A stretch of DNA of 64,000 bases from Chishuiella changwenlii (GTDB lineage: Bacteria; Bacteroidota; Bacteroidia; Flavobacteriales; Weeksellaceae): positions 62,001 to 126,000 of the forward strand of contig NZ_FRBH01000004.1 in the NCBI RefSeq assembly GCF_900142565.1. Reading direction: 5' to 3'. Within the stretch, counting starts at the first letter, position 1, and each line of letters begins with the position of its first letter. Below are positions 52,194 to 61,816 of the stretch, one piece after another. Below the pieces are notes generated by a model that worked only from the letters and a program-made list of their open reading frames with translations, did not search any database and was not told where the DNA came from. The position numbers were made by a program, and so were the translations under genes.

Positions 52194-52541
52194 TGCAACA
52201 CCGACTATTTCGATATTGAGAGTGCAAATATAGTAGCTTTTTTTGTTTTATCAAATAAAATTTAAAATCAACTCTATTAACGAAAACGTTATAGTTAAAC
52301 CTTTCTTATAACACAAAAACTCATAAAAACCAATTATACAACTATTTAAATCAACTATTTTTTGTTGAAAAATATTTTAAGATTATTCTATAAACTTAGT
52401 TTTTATGTTGTTTTCGTGTGCCCATTTTCTAAAATACATGATAATAATTAGTTTTAACAAAAAAAAGTTACGAAATCGTTATAATTGATTACTTTTGCAA
52501 TTAATAATTATAAACACAACAACAAAAAACAATTCCTTAAA
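52194..52541. other. Intergenic region before gapdh
   Basis: 348 bp, very AT-rich, no gene seen. It contains the tRNA promoter (minus strand) and the GAPDH promoter at its right end. Confidence 0.5.
52490..52498 (+). promoter_or_regulatory. Probable GAPDH -7 box
   Basis: TACTTTTGC matches TANNTTTG, 44 bp before the chosen ATG at 52542. Its position inside the longer frame argues for the downstream start. Confidence 0.5.
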
Positions 52542-53981
52542 ATGAACAACCTTTCTTATGACCAGCAACTTAACTCATTTAATGAGGTAAATAAAAAAGT
52601 TGCGGAACTTATAAAAATCGTTTCTGATTTATGGTATGAACAATCAATAGAATTAGTGATTTTTCGTAACCAGTTAATTGACAAAAATGTTAGCGATGTT
52701 ATTAATTTACATCAATATGCAGAGGAATTTGTAGGAGAAAGCATTACTGTAGCGGATACTTTATCTATAGCGAAAATTATTTCGGAGCTTAATTTACCAG
52801 CTTCTCGTTTAGATATAGGAAAATTGGCAACAGAATACAAAAGAGGAAACTATAGTTCTTTACAAAGTTTCGTAGAAGACAAATTATCTACTGGTAAAGA
52901 AACTAAAAATGTTGAACCAAAAGATGTTGTATTATATGGTTTTGGTAGAATTGGACGTTTATTAGCGCGTGAATTAGCTTCTAAAACTGGTAAAGGTCAA
53001 CAATTAAGACTTCGTGCAGTTGTTACAAGAGATAAAAATGATGCTGTTTTATTAGAGAAACGCGCTTCTTTATTACGTCACGATTCTGTTCACGGGGATT
53101 TTAATGGTAATGTAATTACAGATCATGAGAATAATGCTTTAATTATAAACGGTGTTACTGTTTACATGATTTATGCAGCTCAACCAGAAGATGTAGATTA
53201 TACAGCTTATGGTATAAACAATGCTTTAGTAATAGATAATACAGGTGTTTTTAAAGATGACGTTGCATTGTCTCGCCATTTAGTTTCTAAAGGTGCTGAT
53301 AAAGTATTATTAACTGCTCCAGGAAAAAATGTTCCGAATATTGTTTACGGAGTAAATCATGAAGAATATTCTCCAAAAGAGGTTAATATTTTTTCGGCTG
53401 CATCTTGTACAACAAATGCTATTACACCAATTTTAAAAGTTATTGAAGATAATTTAGGTGTTGTAAAAGGACATTTAGAAACGATACATGCTTATACTAA
53501 TGACCAAAATTTGGTTGATAATATGCACAAAAAATATCGCCGTGGACGTGCTGCTGCACTTAATATGGTGATAACAGAAACTGGCGCTGGAACTGCTGTA
53601 GCAAAAGCTTTACCTAGTTTATCTGGTAAATTAACATCGAATGCTATTCGCGTTCCTGTTCCAAATGGTTCTTTAGTTGTTTTAAATTTAGAAGTTGATA
53701 AAAATACTTCTATTGAAAATGTAAACAACATTATGAAAGAAGCTGCTTTAAATGGAGAATTAGTTGAGCAAATAAAATACTCTTTAAACAACGAGTTGGT
53801 TTCTTCTGATATTGTAGGAACTTCTGCTCCTTCTATTTTTGACAGCAATGCAACAATAGTTTCTGCAGATGGTAAAAACATTGTACTATATGTTTGGTAC
53901 GATAACGAATATGGATACAGCCACCAAGTAATGCGTTTAGCAAAACATATTGCTGGTGTTAGACGATATACATACTATTAG
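52542..53981 (+). CDS. Glyceraldehyde-3-phosphate dehydrogenase, long form
   Basis: 479 residues from ATG 52542. The NAD-binding motif VLYGFGRIGRLLARELA begins near residue 132 and the catalytic Cys289 is in SAASCTTNAITPI; the C-terminal domain has the usual WYDNEYGYSHQVMRLAKHI. An extra ~125-residue helical N-terminal domain (DLWYEQSIELVIFRNQLIDKNVSDVINLHQYAEEF) is absent from standard 330-residue enzymes. Long GAPDHs of this kind occur in Bacteroidota and proteobacteria, usually beside a short paralogue, and may work in gluconeogenesis. Confidence 0.9.
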   Translation: MNNLSYDQQLNSFNEVNKKVAELIKIVSDLWYEQSIELVIFRNQLIDKNVSDVINLHQYAEEFVGESITVADTLSIAKIISELNLPASRLDIGKLATEYKRGNYSSLQSFVEDKLSTGKETKNVEPKDVVLYGFGRIGRLLARELASKTGKGQQLRLRAVVTRDKNDAVLLEKRASLLRHDSVHGDFNGNVITDHENNALIINGVTVYMIYAAQPEDVDYTAYGINNALVIDNTGVFKDDVALSRHLVSKGADKVLLTAPGKNVPNIVYGVNHEEYSPKEVNIFSAASCTTNAITPILKVIEDNLGVVKGHLETIHAYTNDQNLVDNMHKKYRRGRAAALNMVITETGAGTAVAKALPSLSGKLTSNAIRVPVPNGSLVVLNLEVDKNTSIENVNNIMKEAALNGELVEQIKYSLNNELVSSDIVGTSAPSIFDSNATIVSADGKNIVLYVWYDNEYGYSHQVMRLAKHIAGVRRYTYY

Positions 53982-54002
53982 TAGTATTTTTTCCCTTTAT
54001 TT

Positions 54003-54044
54003 TAAAATTAACCCATCATCATTTCTGATTGATGGGTTTTTCTT
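54003..54044. terminator. Bidirectional terminator
   Basis: TTAACCCATCA, loop, TGATGGGTTTTT, between GAPDH and the converging gene, overlapping the latter's stop. Confidence 0.75.
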
Positions 54045-55068
54045 TTAAGCTATCATGAATTGCCTTATCTAATATTTCTCCCATTTGGGTAAAATTAAGA
54101 TAGTCTGGATTTTTATAAAATCTTGCAAATCCGCTTTGTAATTGTTTTATATTTTCTGGAGTGGATATAGCATCTACTTTAATAATCTTCATTAAATCAC
54201 GAAAACGTTTAGAACTGTTTGAGATTCTTTTTGTAATTAATGACCGTACTTCTTTCCTATACTGAACAATAGAGTTTGGTTTCAATCTACTCTCCACCAT
54301 ATCAACCATTACTTTATTTTCTTTGAAATATTGTGGTCGATAAACTTTTAGATTTCCTTCATAACATTGTTGATCAAAATCGATAGGACGAATACGGTAA
54401 ATTACTTGGTCAAAATCGTGAATGGGAATAACAACATAATTATATGAACGCATATCTCCAAGAAGTCCAATAAAGCATCGTTCATTAAATTTAACAAACT
54501 CTTTTGCTATTTGACTCTTCTCTAAATCGGTACATTTATCTAAATAATTATTAATAAAAACATCTCCTGGAATTCCAGAAATATGTTCCTCTATTAATGT
54601 ATTTTTATAAACTAAGAAATTAATTCGGTGCGGAGATAAAATATCTTCTAATTCTAAGCCATAAACACGTGAAGCGTCAGCTTGCTTAATGTAAAAATTG
54701 GTGTAATTATCATTCAGAATATTTCTAACACGAATACGAAATGGTTTAGAGTTTCCGAAAGTGCAATAATCAATAGAATCAACAACCAAATAAGGCAAAG
54801 AATCCTCATCTCCATCAGAATGTAAATACGTATAAATTCTATTTAAGTTATCTTGTATTTCTTGATGTTCAGAATCAGGATAATATAATCCTAACCAATG
54901 TGTATCATTTCCATTTTTGTCCTCTAATGCAACACAACCAGTAAATCGCATTAAATCTTCATATTCTAAGGTTACTTTAGTCGTACGATTATATTTTTGT
55001 AAGTATTGATTGAGTCCTTTGCTTATTGGATAAATGGGTTTTCTGAATTCTATTTTTACATCTTTCAT
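54019..55068 (-). CDS. Conserved unknown protein with kinase-like motif pattern
   Basis: 349 residues. I do not recognise a named family. GLLGDMRSYNYVVIPI and VIYRIRPIDFDQQCYEG look like the HxDxxxxN and DFG-like region of an atypical kinase/phosphotransferase fold, but an ATP-binding loop is not obvious. It is divergent from the GNAT/nitrilase fusion with 109 bp between starts; in my memory these two genes are neighbours in other flavobacteria, suggesting a shared pathway. Confidence 0.55.
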   Translation of the reverse strand: MKDVKIEFRKPIYPISKGLNQYLQKYNRTTKVTLEYEDLMRFTGCVALEDKNGNDTHWLGLYYPDSEHQEIQDNLNRIYTYLHSDGDEDSLPYLVVDSIDYCTFGNSKPFRIRVRNILNDNYTNFYIKQADASRVYGLELEDILSPHRINFLVYKNTLIEEHISGIPGDVFINNYLDKCTDLEKSQIAKEFVKFNERCFIGLLGDMRSYNYVVIPIHDFDQVIYRIRPIDFDQQCYEGNLKVYRPQYFKENKVMVDMVESRLKPNSIVQYRKEVRSLITKRISNSSKRFRDLMKIIKVDAISTPENIKQLQSGFARFYKNPDYLNFTQMGEILDKAIHDSLKEKPINQK

Positions 55069-55177
55069 TCTTCAAAAATTATCTCTGATTGAATTATATA
55101 ATGCTAAAATTACTTATAATAATTGGTACTTGAATTAATATTTGCTAATTTTCAGTATCATCTAAAATATATAAAAC

Positions 55178-56686
55178 ATGAATATTCAGGTCAGAAATTT
55201 AACACTTGAAGATTATAGCGATTTAACACAATCTACGAAAGAAGCTTATGATAATCTTTTAGGGACGTGGTCTGTTGATGAAATAAAAGAACTTTTAACA
55301 ATTTTCCCAAAAGGACAATTCTGTATAGAAGTTGATGGTAAAGTTGTTGCCTCAGCACTTAGTATAATTGTAAATTCTAAGAAAACAAATTTAGCTGCTA
55401 ATTATGATACAATTACATCTAACGGAAAGTTTCTTAAACACGATTTAGATGGAGACGTAATGTATGGTATAGAAGTATTTGTACATCCTAATTACCGTCA
55501 ATTACGTTTAGGAAGACGTTTGTATGATGTTCGAAAAGAACTATGCGAGGAAATGAATTTAAAATCTATTGTAGCTGGTGGTCGAATTCCGAATTATCAT
55601 AATTACTCAAACGAATTATCTCCTCGTCAATATATAGAAAAAGTAAAAAGTAAAGAGATTTACGATGGTACTTTAGCTTTTCAATTATCAAATGATTTCA
55701 ATGTCAAGAAAATTTTAAAAAATTATTTAAAAGATGATAAAGAGTCGTTAGAATATGCAACTTTATTGGAATGGAATAATATTTATTACGAGCCAGATTT
55801 AACTTCTAATTCACCTACCAAGCGTACAACTAGATTAGGATTAGTACAATGGCAGATGAGGTTGTTTAATGGATTACAAGATTTTTATGATCAAGTAGAA
55901 TTTTTCGTAAGTGCAGTAAGTGATTATGGTTCTGACTTTGTATTGTTCCCAGAATTCTTTAATAGTCCATTAATGCGTCCTTACAATCATTTAAAAGAGA
56001 TTGAAGCAATGCATCAATTGGCAACAATGACAGACGATATTGTTGCAAAAATTCAGGAATTTGCAATTACATATAATGTGAATATTATTTCCGGTTCTAT
56101 GCCACATTTAAAAGAAGGAAAGTTGTATAACACTTCTTTCTTATGTCACCGTTCGGGAAAATTAGATTCTTACAGTAAAGTTCATATTACACCAAATGAG
56201 TTTAAATATTACGCATTAAATGGTGGAGACGAGATAAAAATTTTTGAAACTGATAGTGGAAAAGTTGGTCTTTGTATTTGTTATGATGTCGAATTCCCTG
56301 AATTAAGTAGAATATTAGCCGACCAAGGAATGGATATTTTATTTGTTCCATTTATGACTGATACTCAAAATGGTTATACGCGTGTCCGTAGCTGCGCTCA
56401 AGCAAGAGCAATAGAAAACGAATGTTATGTTGCAATTGCTGGTTCTGTTGGTAATTTACCCCATGTAAATAATATGGATATCCAGTATTCGCAATCTGCT
56501 GTTTTTACACCTTCAGACTTCTCTTTTCCTAATAATGGAGTTAAAGCAGAAGCAACACCAAATTCTGAAATGGTATTAATCGCAGATGTCGATTTATATT
56601 TATTACGAGAATTACATGAATATGGAACCGTAAAAACAATGAAGGATAGACGTAGAGATCTCTATCAAGTAAAATTAATTAAATAA
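55178..56686 (+). CDS. Bifunctional GNAT acetyltransferase / carbon-nitrogen hydrolase
   Basis: 502 residues, a fusion. Residues 1 to ~200 are a GNAT domain (LTLEDYSDLTQSTKEAYDNLLGTW; YGIEVFVHPNYRQLRLGRRLYDVRKELC). Residues ~215-502 are a nitrilase-superfamily amidase with the triad Glu (FVLFPEFFNSP), Lys (YSKVHITPNE) and Cys (GLCICYDVEFPE). The fusion is common in Bacteroidota; the substrate is unknown, plausibly an acyl-amine released by one domain and used by the other. Confidence 0.9.
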   Translation: MNIQVRNLTLEDYSDLTQSTKEAYDNLLGTWSVDEIKELLTIFPKGQFCIEVDGKVVASALSIIVNSKKTNLAANYDTITSNGKFLKHDLDGDVMYGIEVFVHPNYRQLRLGRRLYDVRKELCEEMNLKSIVAGGRIPNYHNYSNELSPRQYIEKVKSKEIYDGTLAFQLSNDFNVKKILKNYLKDDKESLEYATLLEWNNIYYEPDLTSNSPTKRTTRLGLVQWQMRLFNGLQDFYDQVEFFVSAVSDYGSDFVLFPEFFNSPLMRPYNHLKEIEAMHQLATMTDDIVAKIQEFAITYNVNIISGSMPHLKEGKLYNTSFLCHRSGKLDSYSKVHITPNEFKYYALNGGDEIKIFETDSGKVGLCICYDVEFPELSRILADQGMDILFVPFMTDTQNGYTRVRSCAQARAIENECYVAIAGSVGNLPHVNNMDIQYSQSAVFTPSDFSFPNNGVKAEATPNSEMVLIADVDLYLLRELHEYGTVKTMKDRRRDLYQVKLIK

Positions 56687-56696
56687 TAGTTTTCAA

Positions 56697-56727
56697 ATCC
56701 CTTTAATAAAAATTAAAGGGATTTTTA
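56697..56727 (+). terminator. Terminator after GNAT/nitrilase gene
   Basis: AAATCCCTTTAAT, 4-base loop, ATTAAAGGGATTTTTA. Confidence 0.85.
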
Positions 56728-56918
56728 TTTTAGTAATAAATATCATAAATAAATTCTACTTCATTATTTATTAATAAATGTTTATTTACCAGATAAATAA
56801 ACGATTAAAAACGATTAACAAATAATAACTTATTGATTTACAACATTTTTTAACTATTCTTATAAAGGTATGTTACGAGAATAACGAATATTTTTAACAA
56901 ACCTAATTAATATATAAT

Positions 56919-58328
56919 ATGAAAAAAAATCTACTATTTTTTTGTTTATTTATGATGATTGAATTAGCGTACAGTCAATCTACAAACAAAATTATTTTTT
57001 CTGATGATTTCGGAAAATCCACAAAACGAATTGGTTCCCAGTATATACCTCAATCCGGGAAAGATAGATCTTTAGGAACATTTGATAGTCATGGTTCTAG
57101 TTTTTATCAATTAGCAGATAAATATTTCCAAGTTGCCCCAAATCCTCAACGAACAGATCGAAAAAGAGCAAATCAGGATGTTTGGAATATCGATAATGGT
57201 TATTATGCTGTAATAGCGCCTAAATCTATTTATAATTTTAATGATCCTATACCGGATATGCATATAGATTGGAGAGGTGATTTCTGGAGAAGTATAGTTA
57301 ATCATACAGATTCTTCTGATGACGGAGCTGTTTTAGTTGTAAACGGTGGAACAATACTAAACCAATATTATAGAAGAGCGATTTTAGTTGAATCTGGAAA
57401 ATCATACAAAATATCTGCATGGTTTTATGGTTCCAATAATAATAATGTAGGTGTTAACTTTGAAGTACAAGACATCGTTACAGAAGAAATTTTAGGTTCT
57501 TCTAATAAAGACTTAGGAATTCTACCTCATGAATATTGGACAAATAGTGAAACAAATTTAAAAGAGCAAAATAAATGGGAAAAAATGTCTTGGACTTTTA
57601 AAGTACCTCAACATGATACCTCACACACAATTGCTGTAGCATTACGTAATAACATCATTGCAAATCAAGGAAATGATTTCTATGTAGATGATATTACGTT
57701 AGAAGAAGTTTCTTCGGGAGGAAATACAATTGATTCTCCTTCTAATTCTGATGTTGATAATGTAATAAAAGCAAATGATGATTATATTTCTCCAACCAAA
57801 GAAACAGCTTCTTATGACATTATTATGAATGATTCTTATAATAACGAAACGGGAAATATTGTTTTATCGGGTTCACATAAAAATTCTACCATTTCTACTA
57901 CAGGAACATGGCCAACAGGAATAACACTTGATACAGCAACAGGACAAATAACAATAAAAAATGATGCAGTAATACCGTCAGATCCGTTAACTTATCAATT
58001 ATGTAATACATTAGGTGTATGTTCTGCAGCAAAGATATTTTTAACATCAACTTCTAGTTGCACACAAGATCCTAAAACAGGGACTCCTACAGGCTATACA
58101 CTTATTGGTATTTCAACATTATCTAAAACAGAGAATTTTCCTTTAAATATTCCTAATGGAATTCTTGCTTTACAGTCTACAAACAAAGGATTTGTAATTT
58201 CTCGTACAAGTTCTGATAAAATTCTTACTCCAATAGAAGGTATGCTTATTTATGATACCACAAAACAATGTGTTAAACTCTACAATGGATCTTCTTGGAA
58301 TTGTATCAAAAAATCGTGTAATAATTAA
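56919..58328 (+). CDS. Secreted protein with carbohydrate-binding-like and Ig-like modules
   Basis: 469 residues with a signal peptide (FFCLFMMIELAYSQ). Residues ~140-275 resemble a jelly-roll binding module (AILVESGKSYKISAWFYGSN; WEKMSWTFKVPQHDTSHTIAVALRNN; NDFYVDDITLEEV). Residues ~290-375 resemble an Ig/cadherin-like repeat (DIIMNDSYNNETGNIVLSG; PLTYQLCNTLGVC). The end has GMLIYDTTKQCVKLYNGSSW, a short motif also used at the tips of phage fibres and surface proteins. There is no type IX sorting tail. It is 12 bp ahead of a smaller secreted gene. Confidence 0.7.
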   Translation: MKKNLLFFCLFMMIELAYSQSTNKIIFSDDFGKSTKRIGSQYIPQSGKDRSLGTFDSHGSSFYQLADKYFQVAPNPQRTDRKRANQDVWNIDNGYYAVIAPKSIYNFNDPIPDMHIDWRGDFWRSIVNHTDSSDDGAVLVVNGGTILNQYYRRAILVESGKSYKISAWFYGSNNNNVGVNFEVQDIVTEEILGSSNKDLGILPHEYWTNSETNLKEQNKWEKMSWTFKVPQHDTSHTIAVALRNNIIANQGNDFYVDDITLEEVSSGGNTIDSPSNSDVDNVIKANDDYISPTKETASYDIIMNDSYNNETGNIVLSGSHKNSTISTTGTWPTGITLDTATGQITIKNDAVIPSDPLTYQLCNTLGVCSAAKIFLTSTSSCTQDPKTGTPTGYTLIGISTLSKTENFPLNIPNGILALQSTNKGFVISRTSSDKILTPIEGMLIYDTTKQCVKLYNGSSWNCIKKSCNN

Positions 58329-58339
58329 ATTATAAAAAA

Positions 58340-58852
58340 ATGAAACTATCTATTACCATCTTATTATTTACAATATTTTTTACCAATAAAATAAATGCAC
58401 AACTTATTATTGGTACCGATATCAATAATATAACTTCAACAACCTCATCTCTTATCCAGTTTCAAGATAATAGTTCGAAAGGAATTATTTTACCTGCCAA
58501 TACAAAAACTCCTACCTCTCCTACTAATGGTACATTTTTATATGATCAAACAGACCAAAAAGTTAAAATGTACGAAAACAATAGCTGGGTAAATTTAAGT
58601 GACACTGGAGATAATTCTAGTCTTGTAAAAAATGTTTCTAATGACAATGGAGATGGAATTATTTTGGGAGCAAATAATTCTTCTGCAAAAGGTGTTCTAG
58701 TCTTAGAATCATCCGACAAAGCGCTTGTTTTACCAAGAGTAAACGATCCTGTTACAACCGTTATTTCTCCTTATCCAGGAATGATATGCTACGACACAAC
58801 ATCTAAAACAATTGCCATTTTTGATGGTAAAAAATGGAATTTTTGGAAATAA
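58340..58852 (+). CDS. Secreted protein sharing the C-terminal YDTT motif
   Basis: 170 residues with a signal peptide (ILLFTIFFTNKINAQ). Two copies of a weak repeat (SKGIILPANTKTPTSPTNGTFLYDQTDQKVKMYENNSW; KALVLPRV...GMICYDTTSKTIAIFDGKKW) resemble the C-terminus of the preceding protein. Cotranscribed with it; both are likely exported surface or extracellular proteins. Confidence 0.65.
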   Translation: MKLSITILLFTIFFTNKINAQLIIGTDINNITSTTSSLIQFQDNSSKGIILPANTKTPTSPTNGTFLYDQTDQKVKMYENNSWVNLSDTGDNSSLVKNVSNDNGDGIILGANNSSAKGVLVLESSDKALVLPRVNDPVTTVISPYPGMICYDTTSKTIAIFDGKKWNFWK

Positions 58853-58854
58853 TT

Positions 58855-58891
58855 AAAAAAAGGGACTTTTAAATTAAAGTCCCTTTTTTAT
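58855..58891. terminator. Bidirectional terminator
   Basis: AAAAAGGGACTTT, loop, AAAGTCCCTTTTTT, between converging genes. Confidence 0.85.
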
Positions 58892-58934
58892 ATATTTTTA
58901 ATGAATAAAGTTGTTTAAAATAAGCCTCACAACT

Positions 58935-60134
58935 TTAAACAGTTTTCTTATCGCTTACTTTTAATAATACTGAGATAATTAAAAGAAGAAAAACAGAGAA
59001 GATTAAATATCTCCAAGATAGTCCATTCTGAGAATCAATTTTACCAGTAACAGAAACAATAAAACTTGTAAAAGAAGTTATTACATAGGTCATTCCTCCC
59101 ATTAAACCTCCTGCAATTCCCGCATTTTTAGGAAATTTCATCATGTTTGCTGTAAAAAACGAAGTAAATAATATACCCAAGCATATATGTATAAAGAAAG
59201 CAAAAGCCATTAATACAAAAAGGTTTTGAACAAAGAATCCTATCAATATTAATAAGACAATTAATATTAATTGAATAACAACTGGTAATCCTATACTTTC
59301 TTTAAAATCTAAATGCATTCTTTTTTTACCAACAAATCCACCTATCATCCAAGAAAAACCTAAAATCAATGTACAATATCCAATGACAACAGAATTAAAT
59401 TTAAAAATATTTTCAATTAAAAATGGACCTGTAATATTAAACAACATCACGATAGAATAAGCAATTGCTTGTATCATAATTCCTAAAACAAAAACTTTAT
59501 TCTGAAGCATCATTTTATAAATTTCTACGGTATTCTTTAAGTTCAATTTCGTTTTTGATGCTATTGTTTCGAATCCAAAACCTATTTCAAGTGCTAATAA
59601 AATAAAAGCATAAATAGCTAAGAAATAAAAATTAGCGTGCCAATTGAATAACTTCTCTAAAAATCCACCTAAAAATGGTGCTATAATAGGTCCACAAGAC
59701 CAAGCTATTGTAAAATAACCTAAATAATGTTTTGCTTTTTCTGGTGTATGTATATCAACAAAAAGTGCTCGAGTCGAAATTACAATTATCGAAACTGCAA
59801 TTCCTTGTATTATTCGAAGTAAACAAATAAAAAGAATATTATCTGTAAAAGCTATCGCTAAGCTCGAAATTAAAACAATTACAAGAGAAATTAACTTTGG
59901 ATAATATCTTCCTATAGCGTCTAAAAAACTTCCTATAAACAACTGCGAAATCCCGTAACTTAATAAAAAACATGTTAATGTTAATTGAATACTAGATTCA
60001 GGAACCATTAATGTTTTTGCCATGGCGGGAAATGATGGTAAATAAATATCTGTAACGAAACCAGATATTGGAATAGATAAAAATCCAATAATACTGATTA
60101 TATTTTTTCTTTTTTCTGAAATATTGCTTGACAT
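58935..60134 (-). CDS. MFS exporter, Bcr/CflA-type
   Basis: 399 residues, twelve membrane segments. The Bcr/CflA opening is clear (SIPISGFVTDIYLPSFPAMAKTL; SYGISQLFIGSFLDAIGRYYPKLISL). It should export a drug or metabolite by proton antiport. It lies 83 bp downstream of an AraC regulator on the same strand, which probably controls it. Confidence 0.88.
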   Translation of the reverse strand: MSSNISEKRKNIISIIGFLSIPISGFVTDIYLPSFPAMAKTLMVPESSIQLTLTCFLLSYGISQLFIGSFLDAIGRYYPKLISLVIVLISSLAIAFTDNILFICLLRIIQGIAVSIIVISTRALFVDIHTPEKAKHYLGYFTIAWSCGPIIAPFLGGFLEKLFNWHANFYFLAIYAFILLALEIGFGFETIASKTKLNLKNTVEIYKMMLQNKVFVLGIMIQAIAYSIVMLFNITGPFLIENIFKFNSVVIGYCTLILGFSWMIGGFVGKKRMHLDFKESIGLPVVIQLILIVLLILIGFFVQNLFVLMAFAFFIHICLGILFTSFFTANMMKFPKNAGIAGGLMGGMTYVITSFTSFIVSVTGKIDSQNGLSWRYLIFSVFLLLIISVLLKVSDKKTV

Positions 60135-60157
60135 AAATCACACTAATTATTACTTGA

Positions 60158-60165
60158 CAAATGTA
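60158..60165 (-). promoter_or_regulatory. Probable -7 box of MFS gene
   Basis: TACATTTG on the minus strand fits TANNTTTG, 24 bp before the ATG at 60134. Confidence 0.5.
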
Positions 60166-60217
60166 TGGTGCTTCAAAAAATAAAAAATTAAACAAGACAA
60201 ATAAAAAATTACAAAAA

Positions 60218-61144
60218 TCAAATAACGACTTTTCGTACTTGTTTAAATTTTAAAGGGGAAATTGATGTATGTTTTTTGAAAAAATTATTAAAGTGTGTAG
60301 GTTCATCAAAACCTAGAGTATAACCCACCTGTGCTATATCCCAATCCGTATAAAGCAATAGACTTTTGGCTTCCTCTACTATTTTTTGTTTAATAATTTG
60401 AGTTGTTGTTTGATTTGTAACAGACTTTACAGATAAATTTAAATGATTAACATGCACATTTAGTTGATGAGCATAATTAGAAGGTGATTTCATGCTTAAA
60501 GGATGAGCAGGAGAATCAACAGGAAATTGATTATTTAGTAGTTCATCAAATCGTTTGTATAGTCGGATATTTGAGGGTAAATCATTTACTCGAATTTCCG
60601 TTGCTTCTAACTCTAAAATATAATGTAATAAAGCTGCTAGATGATTTCTGATACTATGAAAACGCAATGAGTATTTTGATTGATTTAAACGATACATTTG
60701 CTCAAAATAAGAAAGCGCAATAGGTATTTGTTCTTCATTTAATTCGATTAAAGGATAAGTCCATTCTTTAAAAAGAGATGTTTTTTTGAATACTTCAAAT
60801 TCTTTATTTTCAGCAAAAAACTGTTGATTAAATAAACAAAAAAAACCTTCTTGTAAACTTGTTTTGCATTCCCATGTATACGATATATGAGGGGAAGGTA
60901 TAAATAACATTGGTTTTGAAACATGTATTTCCTTGTCTCCGTATCTCAGAATACCTTCTCCTATAAAAAGACTGATTTTATAGTAATCACGTCTTGTGTA
61001 TGGACTCCTAAAACTGCAATATTTACGTAATGAAATATTAAAATGTTCTTTATCCTGTTCAAAACTATTCGAATTCATCAATTCAGCTTGTTCTGAACTT
61101 ATTTTGCTATAATAATCTGCAATAGTTTCTAATTCTTGACTCAT
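60218..61144 (-). CDS. AraC-family transcription regulator
   Basis: 308 residues. N-terminal cupin sensor (RDYYKISLFIGEGILRYGDKEIHVSKPMLFIPSPHISYTW) and C-terminal AraC domain (HLNLSVKSVTNQTTTQIIKQKIVEEAKSLLLYTDWDIAQVGYTLGFDEPTHFNNFFKKHTSISPLKFKQ). Neighbouring MFS exporter is the probable target. Confidence 0.88.
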   Translation of the reverse strand: MSQELETIADYYSKISSEQAELMNSNSFEQDKEHFNISLRKYCSFRSPYTRRDYYKISLFIGEGILRYGDKEIHVSKPMLFIPSPHISYTWECKTSLQEGFFCLFNQQFFAENKEFEVFKKTSLFKEWTYPLIELNEEQIPIALSYFEQMYRLNQSKYSLRFHSIRNHLAALLHYILELEATEIRVNDLPSNIRLYKRFDELLNNQFPVDSPAHPLSMKSPSNYAHQLNVHVNHLNLSVKSVTNQTTTQIIKQKIVEEAKSLLLYTDWDIAQVGYTLGFDEPTHFNNFFKKHTSISPLKFKQVRKVVI

Positions 61145-61164
61145 CTTCTATTTCTTACAAAATT

Positions 61165-61180
61165 CAAATATACAAATATA
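61165..61180 (-). promoter_or_regulatory. Tandem -7-like boxes of AraC gene
   Basis: TATATTTG occurs twice on the minus strand (61180-61173 and 61172-61165), 21-36 bp before the AraC ATG. Confidence 0.4.
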
Positions 61181-61277
61181 TAGCAAAAGCTATGTTTACT
61201 CATTTTTAATTAGGGTTAATGATATTCTTCATTAAGAAATATCAATAATCTTAATAACTTCGCAGAAAATTTTAACG

Positions 61278-61643
61278 TTGTTTAAATCCTACTTTTTCAT
61301 CATCACCGTAGTGCTTATTACATGCAGACCGCTTCTGCCTGTGATAGATTATTTGGTGAATTACGAAAAAATAGTTGCTGAACTTTGTGTAAATAGAGAT
61401 CGACCAGAATTAAATTGTAACGGTGTTTGTTATTTACACAATGAAGTTTCTAAAACTGTAGAAAATGAACAAAAAGAAAAAATACCAACTTCAGTAAAAT
61501 CAATAGACTTTTTTGTTTATCAATCTACATTACAAATAAAAGAGCCTTTATTAGAACATTCTACAAAAATAAAATATCAATTAAAAAAAGAGGATTTACC
61601 TCAATTTCAATTGTCAGAATTACTACACCCTCCTATTGTATAA
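61278..61643 (+). CDS. Small Cys-containing exported protein at head of metal-uptake operon
   Basis: 121 residues from a TTG start; no ATG is available before the conserved part. There is an N-terminal hydrophobic segment (YFFIITVVLITCRPLLPVIDYL). The conserved core is ELCVNRDRPELNCNGVCYLHNEV, with three cysteines; similar 'N.DRPEL.CNGKCYL' proteins precede metal-uptake receptors in Bacteroidota. The role is unknown; metal handling is inferred from context. Confidence 0.65.
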   Translation: MFKSYFFIITVVLITCRPLLPVIDYLVNYEKIVAELCVNRDRPELNCNGVCYLHNEVSKTVENEQKEKIPTSVKSIDFFVYQSTLQIKEPLLEHSTKIKYQLKKEDLPQFQLSELLHPPIV

Positions 61644-61743
61644 TTAATTTCTTTTCATACAATTTATTATCATTTTTTACTGATAAAGAACTTGTATTAC
61701 ATTATTTAAACTAGAAATTAATCTTAATTTTCTATGGTCTCAA

Positions 61744-61765
61744 CTTACAATAAAATCATTGTAAG
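61744..61765. promoter_or_regulatory. 8-bp perfect inverted repeat before lipoprotein gene
   Basis: CTTACAAT, 6-base spacer, ATTGTAAG, about 50 bp before the ATG at 61817. It could be an operator or RNA hairpin between the first two genes. Confidence 0.4.
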
Positions 61766-61816
61766 CACTAGAATTACATCTATACATTCCATCGGAAATT
61801 AAAAAATAAACATCAC

